A stretch of 64,000 nucleotides of DNA from NCBI GenBank assembly GCA_027886175.1, contig JAJNNQ010000019.1, positions 16,759,501 through 16,823,500 of the forward strand. The letters are read 5' to 3'. A program made the translations under genes and the position numbers. This document shows positions 1 to 11,168 of this stretch, piece after piece. The notes under the pieces were generated by a model, which was not told where the DNA came from, made no database searches, and worked only from the letters and a program-made list of their open reading frames with translations. The stretch comes from Phylloscopus collybita. Taxonomy: Eukaryota; Chordata; Aves; Passeriformes; Phylloscopidae. The first letter of the stretch is position 1; each line of letters starts with the position of its first letter.

Positions 1-1060
1 CAATGCCAAAGCCCTTTCTGCAAGACAAGGTGAGCACAGTTCACCTCCACAATGTCAAGGCTCAGCTGCAGCAGCATTGATGGGAAGAGGGGATGTGGAA
101 TGGAGGGAAATGTGTCCAGGTGGGAACTCACAGGGAAGGGCCCAACCACGTGTTTGTTCTCAGAGGCCTCATGGCCATGGCAGCTGACAGGGCATCACCT
201 CCTCCTCCTGTGCCCACAGGCACAGCTGGCTGCTGGTCCAGGTACAGCCTAAGCCAGATTTTATGCAACACATTCCAGGCTTCTCCACGGCCCTCCATTA
301 AACACAGGGCAGGGGCAATGGGGGGACCCCCATGCTGGGCTGGAGGAGGGTGATCCTGTCCAGCACGGGCACAGCTGGACTCTGAGATTTCCAGCAGTGG
401 GAAATTGGTGGGGAGACACCTTGTCCACCTCTAGAAAGGTGGACATGCTCAGGTGGCTCTCACCATCATCCTCAGGATCCCAAATCCCTGCTGCCTGCTG
501 AGGCTGTGCGTGCAACACCTGCCTGTAGGAGCAGGGGGATGGAGTGCTGGGCAGGTGGCAACGACCTGGCTGCCACAGTGGCCAGGAGGAGGCCAGCAGT
601 GCTTTCACCCTCACTTCTCCAGGGCTCCTGACTCAAGCGTGCCCAAATTAGCTCTTGCCATAAGTAACTTTGATGTTTCCAGTGGAAATCACGTAACTGG
701 CACGTCTGTTTTTAAAATCAGGGTTGCTCTGACCTTTCTGTCTCCTCGTTCGTGTGGACAGGCAGGAGAGGTTTGGAAAGCCCCATCTGGCCCTGCTGTC
801 CTGGTGGTGACAGGTCATGAGGAAGGGTTCCAGATTGGGCAGGTGTCCTCCCATCCCAGGTGCTGGGCCTGAAGGGTCCTGTCCCACCAGGGGCTGGGGA
901 TCAATTTGAGATGACACCACAGGGCTGGCCAGGGGATGAAATGTGAGAGGACATGGGTGGAGCAGGAATAATTGCCCCCCTGGAGCCTGGCTCGCTCTGC
1001 ATTTCAGCTCCCATCCGAAGGGCAACATTCCCTGGTCTGAGAATGTTTTCATGTCACCGG
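1..1060. other. Non-coding flank, nothing recognised
   Basis: Mixed-composition vertebrate DNA without a recognisable exon, repeat family or RNA gene. Frames on both strands are short and not protein-like. Confidence 0.5.
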
Positions 1061-1268
1061 TGTCTCCCCAGAGCCGGCTGCTGAGCAGCAGCTCGGGCCG
1101 AGCCAAAAATCTGCAGGCACTGGGAAAACCCCCGGTGTTTTATGTGACCCAGGACCGGCGTCCCCTGCCTGGCTACGCCACAGCACAGCACTCGCCTGTC
1201 CCTCTGTCCTCGCTACGGCTCGGGCAAGGCTTCCGTGACCCCCAGCAGCAGCCGTAGGCAGCCGCGGG

Positions 1269-1315
1269 AAGAGAAGGGAAGGGAAGGGATGGGATGGGAA
1301 GGGATGGGATGGGAG
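1269..1315 (+). repeat. (GGGAW)n purine simple repeat
   Basis: Alternating GGGAA and GGGAT pentamers, roughly nine copies, with one strand purely G/A/T. It is a short microsatellite in the CpG-rich block. Confidence 0.8.
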
Positions 1316-1448
1316 TGTGCCGACGTGCCCCAGCCCCGCGGCTGCCCGCCCTGCCTGCGCAGGCAGATGGCTTTTGCAGGGCGCTCCGGATGTTGGAGCC
1401 AGGCTATTTTGGACCACGTGGGCGTCTGAATTCCAGGCGAATCCCCGG

Positions 1449-1450
<2 letters not shown>

Positions 1451-1490
<40 letters not shown>
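1451..1490 (+). repeat. Pure (A)40 tract
   Basis: Forty uninterrupted A bases lie between GC-rich flanks. No retrotransposon body is visible next to it, so a processed insertion is not supported. Confidence 0.9.
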
Positions 1491-1492
<2 letters not shown>

Positions 1493-2440
1493 CCCAACGC
1501 CTGCCAGGGTCCCCGGAGGTGGAAACGCTGCAGCTCGAGTGTCCTCGTGGTTCTCCTGCTGCCTGGCACGTAGGCGGGACTCTGGCTCCAGCCCACCCGC
1601 TCCTGCGGCACGGACCCCCTGTGCCCGCTCTCCCTCCCCCTGGCAAAGGCTGCGACACCCGGATGGCCGTGCCGTCCCTTGGCACGATGTCAGCGGCTCC
1701 TCATCCCCCAGAAAGGCCGGTTCGGGTGGGGGTCTGGCTGTGCTTCCCTCCTGCGGGCTGGGGGGATGCTTGCCAGTGCCCGGGGCTGTGCGCACCGCGC
1801 TCCCCCCTTGCTCCAGCGTGCCTGGGTGGGAGAGGGCAGAGCGGAGCCGGCTTCCTGCCCTTCTCCCAGCCGCCGGCGCGGCGTCTGTTTGCTTTGAGGC
1901 CCGGGTCCCCCCTGCCAGGACATTCCCGGGCAGCAGCCGCTGCCGTTTGCATAGGAGCCACGGGGACATCCCGGACCCCCCCGGCCACAAAGGACAGTGC
2001 CTCCCGCCTGCTCCTCCAGCACCCCGGGAAATCACGCTGGGCTCCCGCCAGGGACAGGAACCCTGCAGTGACCCCGTGGGCCTCTCCCACCCTGACCCAG
2101 CCCTTTCCAGGAAGGGGTGGCCGGTCCCCGCGGGGCTGCGGCATGTCCCCGGTAAGCGCGGCCAGCGCCCGCCATGTGGGAGACAGCTGGGGTTAAAAAT
2201 TAACCCCGCCGAGCTGGGCGGAGGGGCAGCGGGGGCCGGCGGAGGGGGACGTGCTGCCCCCGGGGACCCCCGTCCTGCCACTCCGGGCTTGTGGAATCAG
2301 GAAGGTTGGGGACTGCCGTGGCCCTCCCGCCGGGGAACGCCGGGACTGCGGTGCCCCCGGGGCTTGGCCGGGCACAGACAGAGCCCTGTGCCGCTGCAGC
2401 CCACTCCGAGCCACGCTCTCTCCAGCACCAGCAGGGCCGA

Positions 2441-3308
2441 GGGGTTTGGAGCAGTCTGACCCCAGCTTGCCAGAATGGGAGGGTGGGGTGGGGGGTGTCT
2501 CCCAGCATAGCACCTGGAGGAGCTGGGGTCCCCCCATCCAGCCCTCTCCCTAAAATCAGGGATGTCACCAAGGTCTGGGGCTCCTGACGCAGCACCTGGC
2601 TGGATTTGGGTGCCCTCCACCAGGAGACACCCAGCACCCTGCACGGAGGAGGTGACAAGGCAGTGCCAGCTCCGTAACCCACTTGGATGGCTGGGGGAAT
2701 TTGGCTTTGGGAATTTTGGAGGTGTGCTCGTGCTCCAGAGGCTGTTGGGAAGCGTCTCCCAGTCACGCAGCCTTGGCTGCCCTCCTGCCACGGCCTCATG
2801 ATGTGCCACTGTCACCCTGGGGAGGGAGGCACGGACCTGCCTTACCCCCCCCTCCCCACTGCTGCAGGGTCAGGCTGCTCTGTAACGCCTCTGTGTCCCA
2901 CCCCCAGTTAGTCCTGGCTATTCTGGAGCGGGACAGAGCTCCTGGATTTGTTGGCCAACTGGGGAGGGGGCAGTGCCCAGGAGCCTGATGCCCAGCACTG
3001 GCAGGGGAGATTTTGGCCCTGGCTCTGGCAGGCAGAGAGCAGGGGCAGAGCTGCTGTTTGCTGTCAGGTTTCTGCCCTGTCCCATCGCCATCTGTCCCCA
3101 TCCCCTGTCCCACCTACCCCTGCACCCTGTGTCCTCCATCCCTCCACCACCATGCTCCTGTGTCTCTGTCCCCTCACCCCTGTCCCATTTGCCCTTCATC
3201 CCTGCCCCTATTCTGCTCCGCTTTCAACCTTGTCCCACTCGCCTCCCAACCCTGGCCTCATCATTCTCCATCCCTGTCCTGTCACCCTCCCTTCCTGTCC
3301 CTTTTGCT
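2441..3308. other. Non-coding stretch, nothing recognised
   Basis: GC-rich DNA that becomes C/T-rich from about 3085 onward with repeated 'CTGTCCC' words leading into the hexamer array. No gene-like feature is seen. Confidence 0.5.
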
Positions 3309-3489
3309 CCTCACCCTCACCCTCACCCTCATCCTCACCCTCATCCTCATCCTCATCCTCATCCTCATCCTCATCCTCATCCTCATCCTCATCCTCATCC
3401 TCATCCTCACCCTCATCCTCATCCTCATCCTCATCCTCATCCTCATCCTCATCCTCATCCTCCTCCTCATTCATTCTCATCCTCCTCCA
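3309..3489 (+). repeat. (CTCATC)n hexanucleotide microsatellite
   Basis: About 28 copies of a CTCATC/CTCACC hexamer. Reading frames across it encode Ser, His-Pro or Asp-Glu runs, which explains the low-complexity open frames there. Confidence 0.92.
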
Positions 3490-4390
3490 TCTCTGGCCCA
3501 CTCTCCACCACTGTCCCTCTTCCCCTCCATCTCTGTCCTCTCTGCCCTCCATCCTCATCCTCCTGTTCCCCACAGCCCCCAGCTTGCCCTTGGAAGAGGC
3601 TCCAGTAGCAGATTGGAGGCTTGGGGTCTGTGTCCCTTGTCCCCTGTGCTGTGGGGACCTCCCTGTCTGGGAGCACTGGGGGACCCTCCTGTGGGTTTGG
3701 GGGACTCCCTGTGACTGCAGGGCTGAGGGCTGGGCAGTGGGAATGCTGGGGGGCACTGGGCTGAGAGCCACAGCTTTGCTGCTGTCACTGTCAGCGAGTC
3801 CCAGCTTGGCTTTGTGCCTCAGTTTCCCTTCGCACTGAGGATTCCAGCCCTCAGCAAAGGTGATTTGCCCACACCTAAGTTTTCCAAACACTCTCAGAAG
3901 TGAAATGCTGCTGTATTTGAGGACCTTCAGTGGGTGGCAAACTCCAGGTGCCACTGCCACAGGCCCTGCCTTGGCAAAGGGGACACCAACAGCCTGTGGT
4001 TCGTGTTGGCACCGGGGGGTTGAGTCAGTTCCTTAAAAACAGCCCAAAAGGGGCAAAGGAAATGCCCTTGGTGAAGCCTGTGTGGGTGAGGTGGTGGTGT
4101 GTGCTGGGCAGTGTCACCTGGAGTGGTGCTGGTGGGCTGCTGTCCCTTCTCCTGTGTCACCAGTGCCACCTGCATCCCCTGTGCCGGGCACGAGGCTCCT
4201 CTGCCCCTTTTTTGGGGGTGCTGAGAGGCTGAATTGTGGAGGAAAGCGGGTTGGGAAGACATTGAGAGGGCCAGCAGGGGAGCTGAAAGGCTGCCCAGGA
4301 GGATGGGACGGCGCTCCCCCATCACTGCCACCCGAGAGGGAGATTTTTTTTTTGGGAAGCTGGAGGGAGCATCGTCACAGCACCCGCGGT
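3490..4390. other. Non-coding stretch, nothing recognised
   Basis: No repeat family, exon or RNA gene is recognised on either strand. Confidence 0.5.
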
Positions 4391-5060
4391 TGCAAATCCC
4401 GGTGGCTAAATCTGCGAGAGGCGCATAATTAACGAGACGTGGATCAAATACAAACAGCGGATCCGCGCCGCTCGCGTCCCCCCCCCCCCCGCCCCCCGCC
4501 CCATCGCAGATTTTTTTTGTTTCGTTTCGAGGCGGGAGCGGGGTGGGAAGAGATTTCGCATTCCTGTGAAAAAAAAAAAAAAAAATCAACGGCAACACAA
4601 ACCCAGTTTCATTTTTGTCAGGGTTTCTGCTTTTGAGAGGGTTTGGGTATTTTGCTGGCAACTGAAAAGGCTGCAGGAATTGGGGGTGGTGGGGTTTTTT
4701 TTTTTTTTTGGGCTGTTTGTCCCTGGAAAGCTGCTCTCGGCTGAGGAATGGGGATTTAAGGATTTTTTTTTTTCCCCAACTTCCAGTATTTCAGTGCCCA
4801 CAACTCAAAGGGGAGGGGAAAAAAAAAAATACCACCAAACCCAACAACAACTCTCCCCCTCAGCAGCAAAAAAAAAAAAAAAAAAAAAAAAATTCTAGCG
4901 AAAAGTTGAGCAGGAAACTTCTGGGCCGAGCGTGTTATCCCCCCCCGCGGGGCCAAACCTCGGGATTTGTCCCCTCCCTCCGGCTGACTTATCGGACCAT
5001 CGATTATTTGCTGTTTATTCAGGGGGATTTCAGCGATGTCCCGCTGGGGGACCGTGAGGT
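4391..5060. promoter_or_regulatory. Candidate regulatory element with homeodomain/forkhead/ONECUT-like motifs
   Basis: AT-rich motif clusters sit inside GC-rich DNA: ATAATTAA at 4425-4432, ATCAAATACAAACA at 4443-4456 (TCF-like and forkhead-like words), and ATCGATTATTTGCTGTTTATT at about 4999-5019 (ONECUT-like ATCGAT followed by forkhead-like TGTTTA). Homopolymer A or T runs at about 4569-4584, 4695-4709 and 4868-4892 separate them. Function is inferred only from motif density. Confidence 0.3.
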
Positions 5061-5229
5061 CCCTCCCGGTGGCGGCAGCAAGCCCGAGGCTCCGGGACTC
5101 TCTGGGACTGGGGCTTCTCTCCAGGGGCGACCCTTCCTGTGCCCCTGGGCGTGCGGGGGGCACGGGGAGGGGGGGACTCTGCACCCCTCAGTGCCCCCCG
5201 CTGCACCTCGGCTGCCTGGGGGGGACTCT

Positions 5230-6199
5230 TTCCTCTGGGATCTTCTTCCAGCTGCACCCCACGGGGGGACGGGGAGATGGGAAGGCTCTGTGGACACCCC
5301 ACAGAAGGGGGGGACAGAGGGGCTGGCACCCCACAGGGGGTGCAGAGGGATGGGGGACCTGCAGGGGGGACACTGGGGACAAGGGGTGGAGCTCATGCAG
5401 GGGGGGCATCCCATGGTGGGGGGGAAAGGACAGAGGGATGTGCATCCCACAGAGGGACAGAGGGGTGAGGAGCACTCCGGGGATGTGGGTGCACGTGAGG
5501 GTGTCACCCTCGGGGAACAGCGGGGCGGGCGGAGGCACAGCTGGGTGACACCCCAGAGAGAGGAGGGTGACACCCCAGAGAGAGGAGGGTGACACCCCAG
5601 AGAGGGGAGGGTGACACCTCAGAGAGAGGAGGGTGACACCCCAGAGAGGGGATGGTGACACCCCAGAGAGGGGATGGTGACACCCCAGAGAGAGGATGGT
5701 GACATCCCACTGGGGATCGGCGGTGATTAGGGGGGACACACTAAGGTGGATGGCACATGGGTGGGGGGACATCATGCTGGCACCCATGGGTGCGGCTAGG
5801 ACATCGGGGGTGCACACAGTGGGGTGAAACCTGTGGGGGACAGGTGAGACCTAGAGGGGGTATGGACAGGGTGACATCCGCGGAGGTGGATGGGACACGG
5901 GGGACACACTCCAATCCCATCCGTGTGTGACGTGAGGGGTTGGGACACCACGGTGACACTCGGGGTGGGTGGGGAGGGGAGCAGCTGGGACACGGAGGGC
6001 GACACACCACAGCGCCAGCCGTGTCGGGTGTGCAGCCCACGGACGGCCCAGCACAGTGACACCACCCATGAGGGCATCTGGGACACGGGAGGGGGGACAC
6101 ACCGTGGTGACACCCACGGGAGCAGCCGGGACACGGGGGAAGGCGGGCACACCCGTGACGGGCAGGGGGGGGTTAGATAAGACACGGGGGTCACAGCGG
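5230..6199 (+). repeat. Degenerate 'GGGTGACAC' repeat region
   Basis: The whole stretch is a patchwork of short related words (GGGACAC, GGTGACAC, GGGGGGACA) at irregular spacing. It looks like a decayed tandem array around the cleaner 22-bp array. No gene is visible. Confidence 0.6.
5544..5708 (+). repeat. 22-bp minisatellite, 7.5 copies
   Basis: Tandem units begin GGTGACACCCCAGAGAG and vary at a few sites near the end of the unit (GGAG, GGAT). Phase is kept over 165 bases. Spacers are absent, so it is not a CRISPR array. Confidence 0.92.
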
Positions 6200-6611
6200 G
6201 ATTAAACCCCGCGGGGGACGGCTGGGACACGAGGGTGGCACTCCGCGCTCCCCCACCCGCGGGGCCGGCGGCTCAGCGGGGTGACACCCGTGGGGGCGGC
6301 CGGTCCGCCGGGGTGCTGATGGGTGTATCCGGATTTGGGGGGGGGGGGGGGTGTCGGGCGAGCCGGGGCGGGGGGAGCCGAGCTCGGTTTGGCTGCGCGC
6401 GGGCGGCGCGCGCGCTTGGGGCGGCGGGGGGCGCGCGCGGCGTGTTCGTGTCGCGGCGGTGTCGCGGTGTCCGGCGGCGCGGGGCGCTCGGCCCGGTCCG
6501 GTCCGGGTTTTGCCGGCAGCCGCGGGCAGCGGCGGCGGCGGCGGCAGCGCCGTGCAGCGCGGAGCGGGGGCTGCGCACTCCCAGAGCGAGCGGCGATGTG
6601 GAGGTGGGTGT

Positions 6612-6613
<2 letters not shown>

Positions 6614-6642
<29 letters not shown>
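6614..6642 (+). repeat. (CGG)n trinucleotide repeat in the main CpG island
   Basis: About nine uninterrupted CGG units, with a second shorter CGG run at about 6528-6546. Possibly within a first exon. Confidence 0.88.
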
Positions 6643-6643
<1 letters not shown>

Positions 6644-8710
6644 GCACCGAGCCCGCCTCGGCTAACCCGGCCCCCGGCCCCTGGCCCCGGGCAGGTGCTG
6701 ACCTCCCCTTCCCTACCCCGTTCCCTTCCCCTCTTTCCCCCTTTTTTCCCGGCGCCCGGGCAAGCCCCCGCCGCTCCCGGCAGCGCTGCCCGCAGCGCGG
6801 CGGTTCCCGGACCGCCGGTCGGTGCCGGTCCCCGGGGCGCTCCGGCGGCGGAGTTGGGCTGGGGGGGATGTCGGGGGGAACCGTCGGAGAAAGGGGAGGC
6901 GGTGAAGGAGAAAAAAGTTTGGCGGGGGGATCCGCGGCTCGCCCCGTTGCCCGGCGCCGTGCCCGGGCTGCCCGCGGCGGCGGCGGCGGGGCCGGAGCTG
7001 GCCGCCTGCCCGCCTGCCCGCGTCGGGCCCGGCCGGTGCTGCCTGCGCGGCGCCCGAGCGGCCCCGCCGCTTCCCGGGGATGGGAGGGGAGCGGGAGCTG
7101 TGGGGGGGGGGGGGGGGGGGGAAACGTCGGGGTAACGAGCAAAGTTTTTCTCGCTGCGACTGAACCCCGCTGCCGGTACCCGCAGCCCGGCGGGGATGCG
7201 CTGGGAGCCGTGGGGAGGGATGGAGTGAACCCCCCTACGTCTCCCCCCCCGCCGCCCCGGACCGCCGCGGCAGCGCCCGGTGGTTTCCCGGGTGACAATG
7301 GTGGCGGCGGGGCCGGGGGGCGGCGGGGGCGGCGGCGCCGGGGGGAGGCGGTGGGCAGCGGGGCTGGCACTGCCACCACCCGCGGCGGGGCTGGCGTGGG
7401 GGGCACAGGGGGGGGGGGGGATCCCCGCCCGGCGCCGGTGTCCTCGCGTGGGTCGCCGCCGCCTCCCCCGGGGTGCGCCGGGCTCCCGCGGCAGTTCGGC
7501 TCCGCCGCCGGTGCCCGGGCGCGGGGTGGCCGTGGGAGCGGCGCCGCTCGCCATCGCCCAGCCATGTGCGACAACTCACCCAACTTTATCGTCCCCCCCC
7601 CGTGCCCAGCGAAGTCCCCCCCCCGCCCGCCCCGCTTGGCCGTCAGAAGGTTTTGGGATTCCCAAACCCCCTTGCTCCCCCCACCCGCGGCGGGGAGGGT
7701 GCCCCGCGCTCCCCGGCACCCATCGAGCCGCCGCGGTCGCGCCGTGGAACATCCCTCGTTCGCACCGGCGTGGGTGCCACCCGCCCCAAAACCACCGTGG
7801 GGGCTGTGGGTTGTACCCGAATTGGGGAATTACGGCCTCAAACTCCCCCGAACCGCGGCCCCGTGCGCCCCACGGAGGTGTGGGGTGTTTTGCTGTTTTT
7901 TTTTTTTTTTTAAATTTATTTTGCTGTTGTTGTTGGTGTGTGTTTGGTTTTTTTTTTTCCCCTTTTATTTTAATTTTATTATTCCTATTTTTTTTTCCAC
8001 CGCATCCCGCAGCCGGCAGCGTCCTTCCTGCGGGGCCGGGGCTGCTTCGGGTCGGGTTATTCTTTTCTGGGATGATTGATTGGGGAGAGGAGGATGGCGG
8101 GGGGTGGGGGGGTGGCATGAGGGGTTAGGGGGTGGGATGGGGACCGGGGGGGGGCCCATCCCACGCACAAACAAAGCTGCGCACACATCCTGCGGTACCG
8201 GCCCCGCGTGTGCGCTGACCCGGCCGGGCAACCTTCACCCCCCGCCGCTCCCTGCCGGGGGGGTGGTGCAGGGGGAACGATGGGGGATGCCGTGCTGTGG
8301 GAGGGCGGGTGAGGCCGGCTTTGGGGGGGGGGGGGGCGTGGGGGGGATGCCCATCCCGGCTACCTGGGGCGCGGAGCCGGGGCCGGCGGAAGTTTTGTTT
8401 CTCTGGAAACGGGCCCTGCTGTGTCAGCGGCCCCTTTGTGCCGCTTTGTCCGCGCCCCCCGGCCCCCAGCCCGGCGGCGGGGCCGCACCTGGGGCTGCGG
8501 GGGGACGGGGACCCCCTCCGACCTCCCCGCCCGCCCCCGGCTCCCAGCGTTCCCCGGCCCCCGCTGCTGCCCGCGGGCTGCGCTGCATCCCCCGGCGGGG
8601 CCGAGGCGTGGGGGGGGTCGGATGGGAAAAAGGGGGGGAGGGTGGGGTGGGGGTGACTCTCCCCGAGGTCCCGCTCAGCGGGAGCGCTGGTAGGCATGGA
8701 AACCTCGCGC

Positions 8711-8745
8711 CGTCCCTCCGTCTGTCCGTCCGTCCGTCCGTCCTT
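8711..8745 (+). repeat. (GTCC)n tetramer tract in the CpG island
   Basis: Five to six GTCC/GTCT units; a similar tract occurs in the CpG block at 31882-31918. Confidence 0.85.
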
Positions 8746-9420
8746 CGCGTTCCCAACGGGGAAAAAAGCTTTGAGGAAACGGCTCCTCCAGCGGCCCCCG
8801 CCGGGCCGCCGCAGCGCATCGCCATCGGTGCCGGTGTCACCCCAAATGTCCCCGCGCCGGGTACCCCCCCCCAAGAGATGCCCCCGGAGGTGCCCCCGGC
8901 GCTGCGCCCCCCCCTCCGCGGTGCCGGTACCGGCGTCGCCCCGTCGCGCTGGCAGATGTCGCGCCCTGACCTCGGGGACGCCGCCGAGGGGGGGGCTGTG
9001 GGAGGGATGGGGGGGGACACGGTGACGGGACGATGGGGACGGGGACGCGCCGGCGTGTGACAACAAAAGCAAAGTAACAAAGGACCCGCCGGTGCCGCTC
9101 AGAAGTTGGTCCCGGCGCCGTTCGGGGCTCGGTGGCCCCGGGGGCAGGGTCGGGGGGCAGGGGGGGGGGGGGGGCTGTTTGCCTGGCGGGATGTGCAGGC
9201 AGGGGGTGGGGGCGGGTTGTGCCGGGCGTCACGAATGTCCCCGTGTCCTCCCCCCTGCTTCGGTGGGAAGAGGCAGGAGCCGGCCGAGGCGTCCTTGACA
9301 TGGATTTTGTGGTGGGGATGCGGGCAGCCGGCGCCGCGCTGCCAGGCACTGCCCGCACCTCCCCGCGCTCCCGCCGCTGCCTCCTGCCCGTGACGCGAGG
9401 GGGGTGGGCAGAGGAGAGGA

Positions 9421-10581
9421 GCTCTGGGGGCTACACCTCAAAACTCAGCCTTGCCCCTCTTCTTCCTCCTCTGTGGCAGAGGAGATGCCCTAGGAGGTGT
9501 GTGGGGGGGGGACGTTTTGGGGATCCCTGACCCTGGGGGCCCCCTCAGCCACCGGCATCCCCTGGTGTCACCAGGACTTTTCCAGGCAGGTGGCAGCAGT
9601 GCAGGTGCTGCTTGTCTGCGACCTGGGGATGCTGCAGGGTTTGGGGGTGACATCCCCTCCCCAAAACTGTCCCCTCAGACGAATCTCCTGTGTGGGGCAC
9701 TGGGGGTAGGCTGAGCCCAGGGTGCTTGGCCCTTGCAGCCAGCACCTGGCACCTCCTGGCTCTGCCCATGCAAGGCTTGGCCGAGGTTGGATCCAGCCCC
9801 AGCTGGTCCTGGACCCTCCACCTCCCCCAGCAGGGCCATTCCCCGGGGTGGCCACAGCGGGTGCCACCGCTCTCCTGCCTCCCTGTTTTGTTTTCCCAAA
9901 TCCTGGCCGTAGGAACGACCTCTTGATTAAGTGTATTAATAGTTAAACTTTCAGCTCATAGCTTAAACTCACCAGACCACGAAAAGCTCCCTCCTTTACT
10001 CATGCTCTGGTGCTCAACTAAAATATTGCACTCAAAAGGCTTGGTTATTTTTTTTTTTTTTTTTAATTTTCTCCTTTCCCCTTCCTTTTCCCCTGACTCA
10101 ACTTTGACTCCTGGGAGCAGGGGTGTTGTGGCACTCCCCATTGTCACTGCTGCCCCTTGCAGCCACCCCTCTGCACAGAGCCCAGGCCTGGAGCAGGGGT
10201 GTCCCCAAAGCCACTGGTGCTCCTGAAACTCCCCCAGGTTGGGGAGGAGGATGGGAGGCACTGCCCCCAGGAAGAGGCTGGCCCTCCACCTGCTTGGGGA
10301 CACAAGGATGGGTGGGCTGTGGCGGTTTGGGAAAGGATGGAGAAGCTGGCAGTAGTGTGGCAGGTGTGTGGCATTGGCTGTTTTCCTGGCAGGCAGGTGA
10401 TGGGGGAAGAGGAAGGTGGGAGGTTCAGCCATGCCAAGTGCAGGATCTTGCAGCTGTGTGGGGACAGCCCCCAGCCCAGGCACATCCGGGGGGAATGGAT
10501 GGGCTGGGAGCAGCCCTGTGGGAAATGACTGGGGGGTGCTGGTGGGTGACAGGTGGGACACCAGGCAGCCCTGTGTGCTCA
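9421..10581. other. Non-coding stretch downstream of the CpG island
   Basis: No exon or repeat is recognised apart from a T-run at about 10047-10064. A short AT-richer segment at 9905-10030 holds TTGATTAAG and TATTAATAGTTAA words. Confidence 0.45.
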
Positions 10582-11168
10582 CAGCCCAGAAAGCTGGGTG
10601 TATCCTGGGCTGCACCACGGGCAGCAGGGTGAGGAGGGGGTGCTCCCCCTCTGCTCTGCTCTAGTGAGACCCCCTCGGGGCACCATATCCAGCTGTGGGG
10701 TCCCCAGATGTGGGCACAGACAGTTGTGGGGCCTGTTGGAGCAGGTCCAGAGGATGCCATGGAGATGGTCCAAGGGCTGGAGCCCCTCTGCTCTGGAGAC
10801 AGGCTGGGGATCTTGAGCCTTGAGTAGAGAAGGCTACAGGGAGACCTTAAATCTCCTTCCAGTGCTCAAAGGAGTTTGAAGAGAGCTGGAGAGGGACTTT
10901 GGACAGGGGCCTGGAGTGACAGGACAAGGGGTGAGGGTTTTAAACTGTAACAGGTCAGGGTTAACTTGTACATGGGGAAGAAGAAATGTTTTACACTGAG
11001 GGTGGTGAGGCCCTGGCACAGGTTGTCCAGAGCAGCTGTTGCTGCCCCATCCTGGAAGTGTTTGGGGCCAGGTTGGACGGAGCTTGGAGCACCCTGGGAT
11101 AGTGGAAGGTGTCCCTGCCCATGGGACAGGAGAAGCTTTAAGGTCACGTCCAACCCCAGCCTTTCTGT
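10582..11168 (+). mobile_element. CR1 LINE 3' fragment, sense
   Basis: Matches the avian CR1 3' region over nearly 590 bases: 'ATCCTGGGCTGCA', 'GTGAGACCCC', 'GGACAAGGGGTGAGGGTTTTAAACTG', 'GGTGGTGAGGCCCTGGCACAGGTTG', 'CCTGGAAGTGTTTGGGGCCAGGTTGGA' and the 'AGTGGAAGGTGTCCCTGCCCATGG' ending. It is 5'-truncated, includes the end of the reverse transcriptase region in degenerate form, and lacks an intact ORF. Confidence 0.93.

Larger units (their letters stand above)
1061..2440. promoter_or_regulatory. CpG-rich block
   Basis: GC- and CpG-rich sequence interrupted by a pure run of 40 A at 1451-1490 and a purine repeat at 1269-1315. It may be a separate island or a shore of an upstream gene. No exon is recognisable on either strand; long frames spanning the A-run encode runs of Lys or Phe and are spurious. 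Confidence 0.4.
6200..9420. promoter_or_regulatory. Large CpG island, candidate CXXC5 promoter and first exon
   Basis: About 3.2 kb are extremely GC-rich with very frequent CG dinucleotides, the strongest such block in the window. It contains CGG trinucleotide runs (about 6528-6546 and 6614-6642), several poly-G runs (about 6340-6352, 7107-7123, 8325-8336, 9161-9174) and a (CCGT)n tract at 8711-8745. It lies about 27-30 kb upstream of the CXXC5 coding exon, which fits the mammalian layout of non-coding first exons far upstream. Long open frames here (up to 614 codons) are a by-product of few stop codons in CG-rich DNA and resemble no known protein. No TATA box or single start site can be assigned. 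Confidence 0.7.

Noticed and set aside
1049..2459. 380- and 410-codon overlapping frames on both strands
   Set aside because: Both read through the A40 run as poly-Lys or poly-Phe and through CpG-rich DNA; no domain is visible.
2948..3960. Poly-Ser, His-Pro and Asp-Glu frames
   Set aside because: They are translations of the (CTCATC)n microsatellite.
5544..5708. CRISPR-like array
   Set aside because: Units abut without spacers, the host is a vertebrate and no cas gene is present; it is a minisatellite.
6235..8079. 614-codon open frame on the + strand and 436-450-codon frames on the - strand
   Set aside because: They lie wholly in the CpG island, where stop codons are rare; translations are Gly/Arg/Pro/Ala-rich, resemble no family, and overlap each other in several frames.
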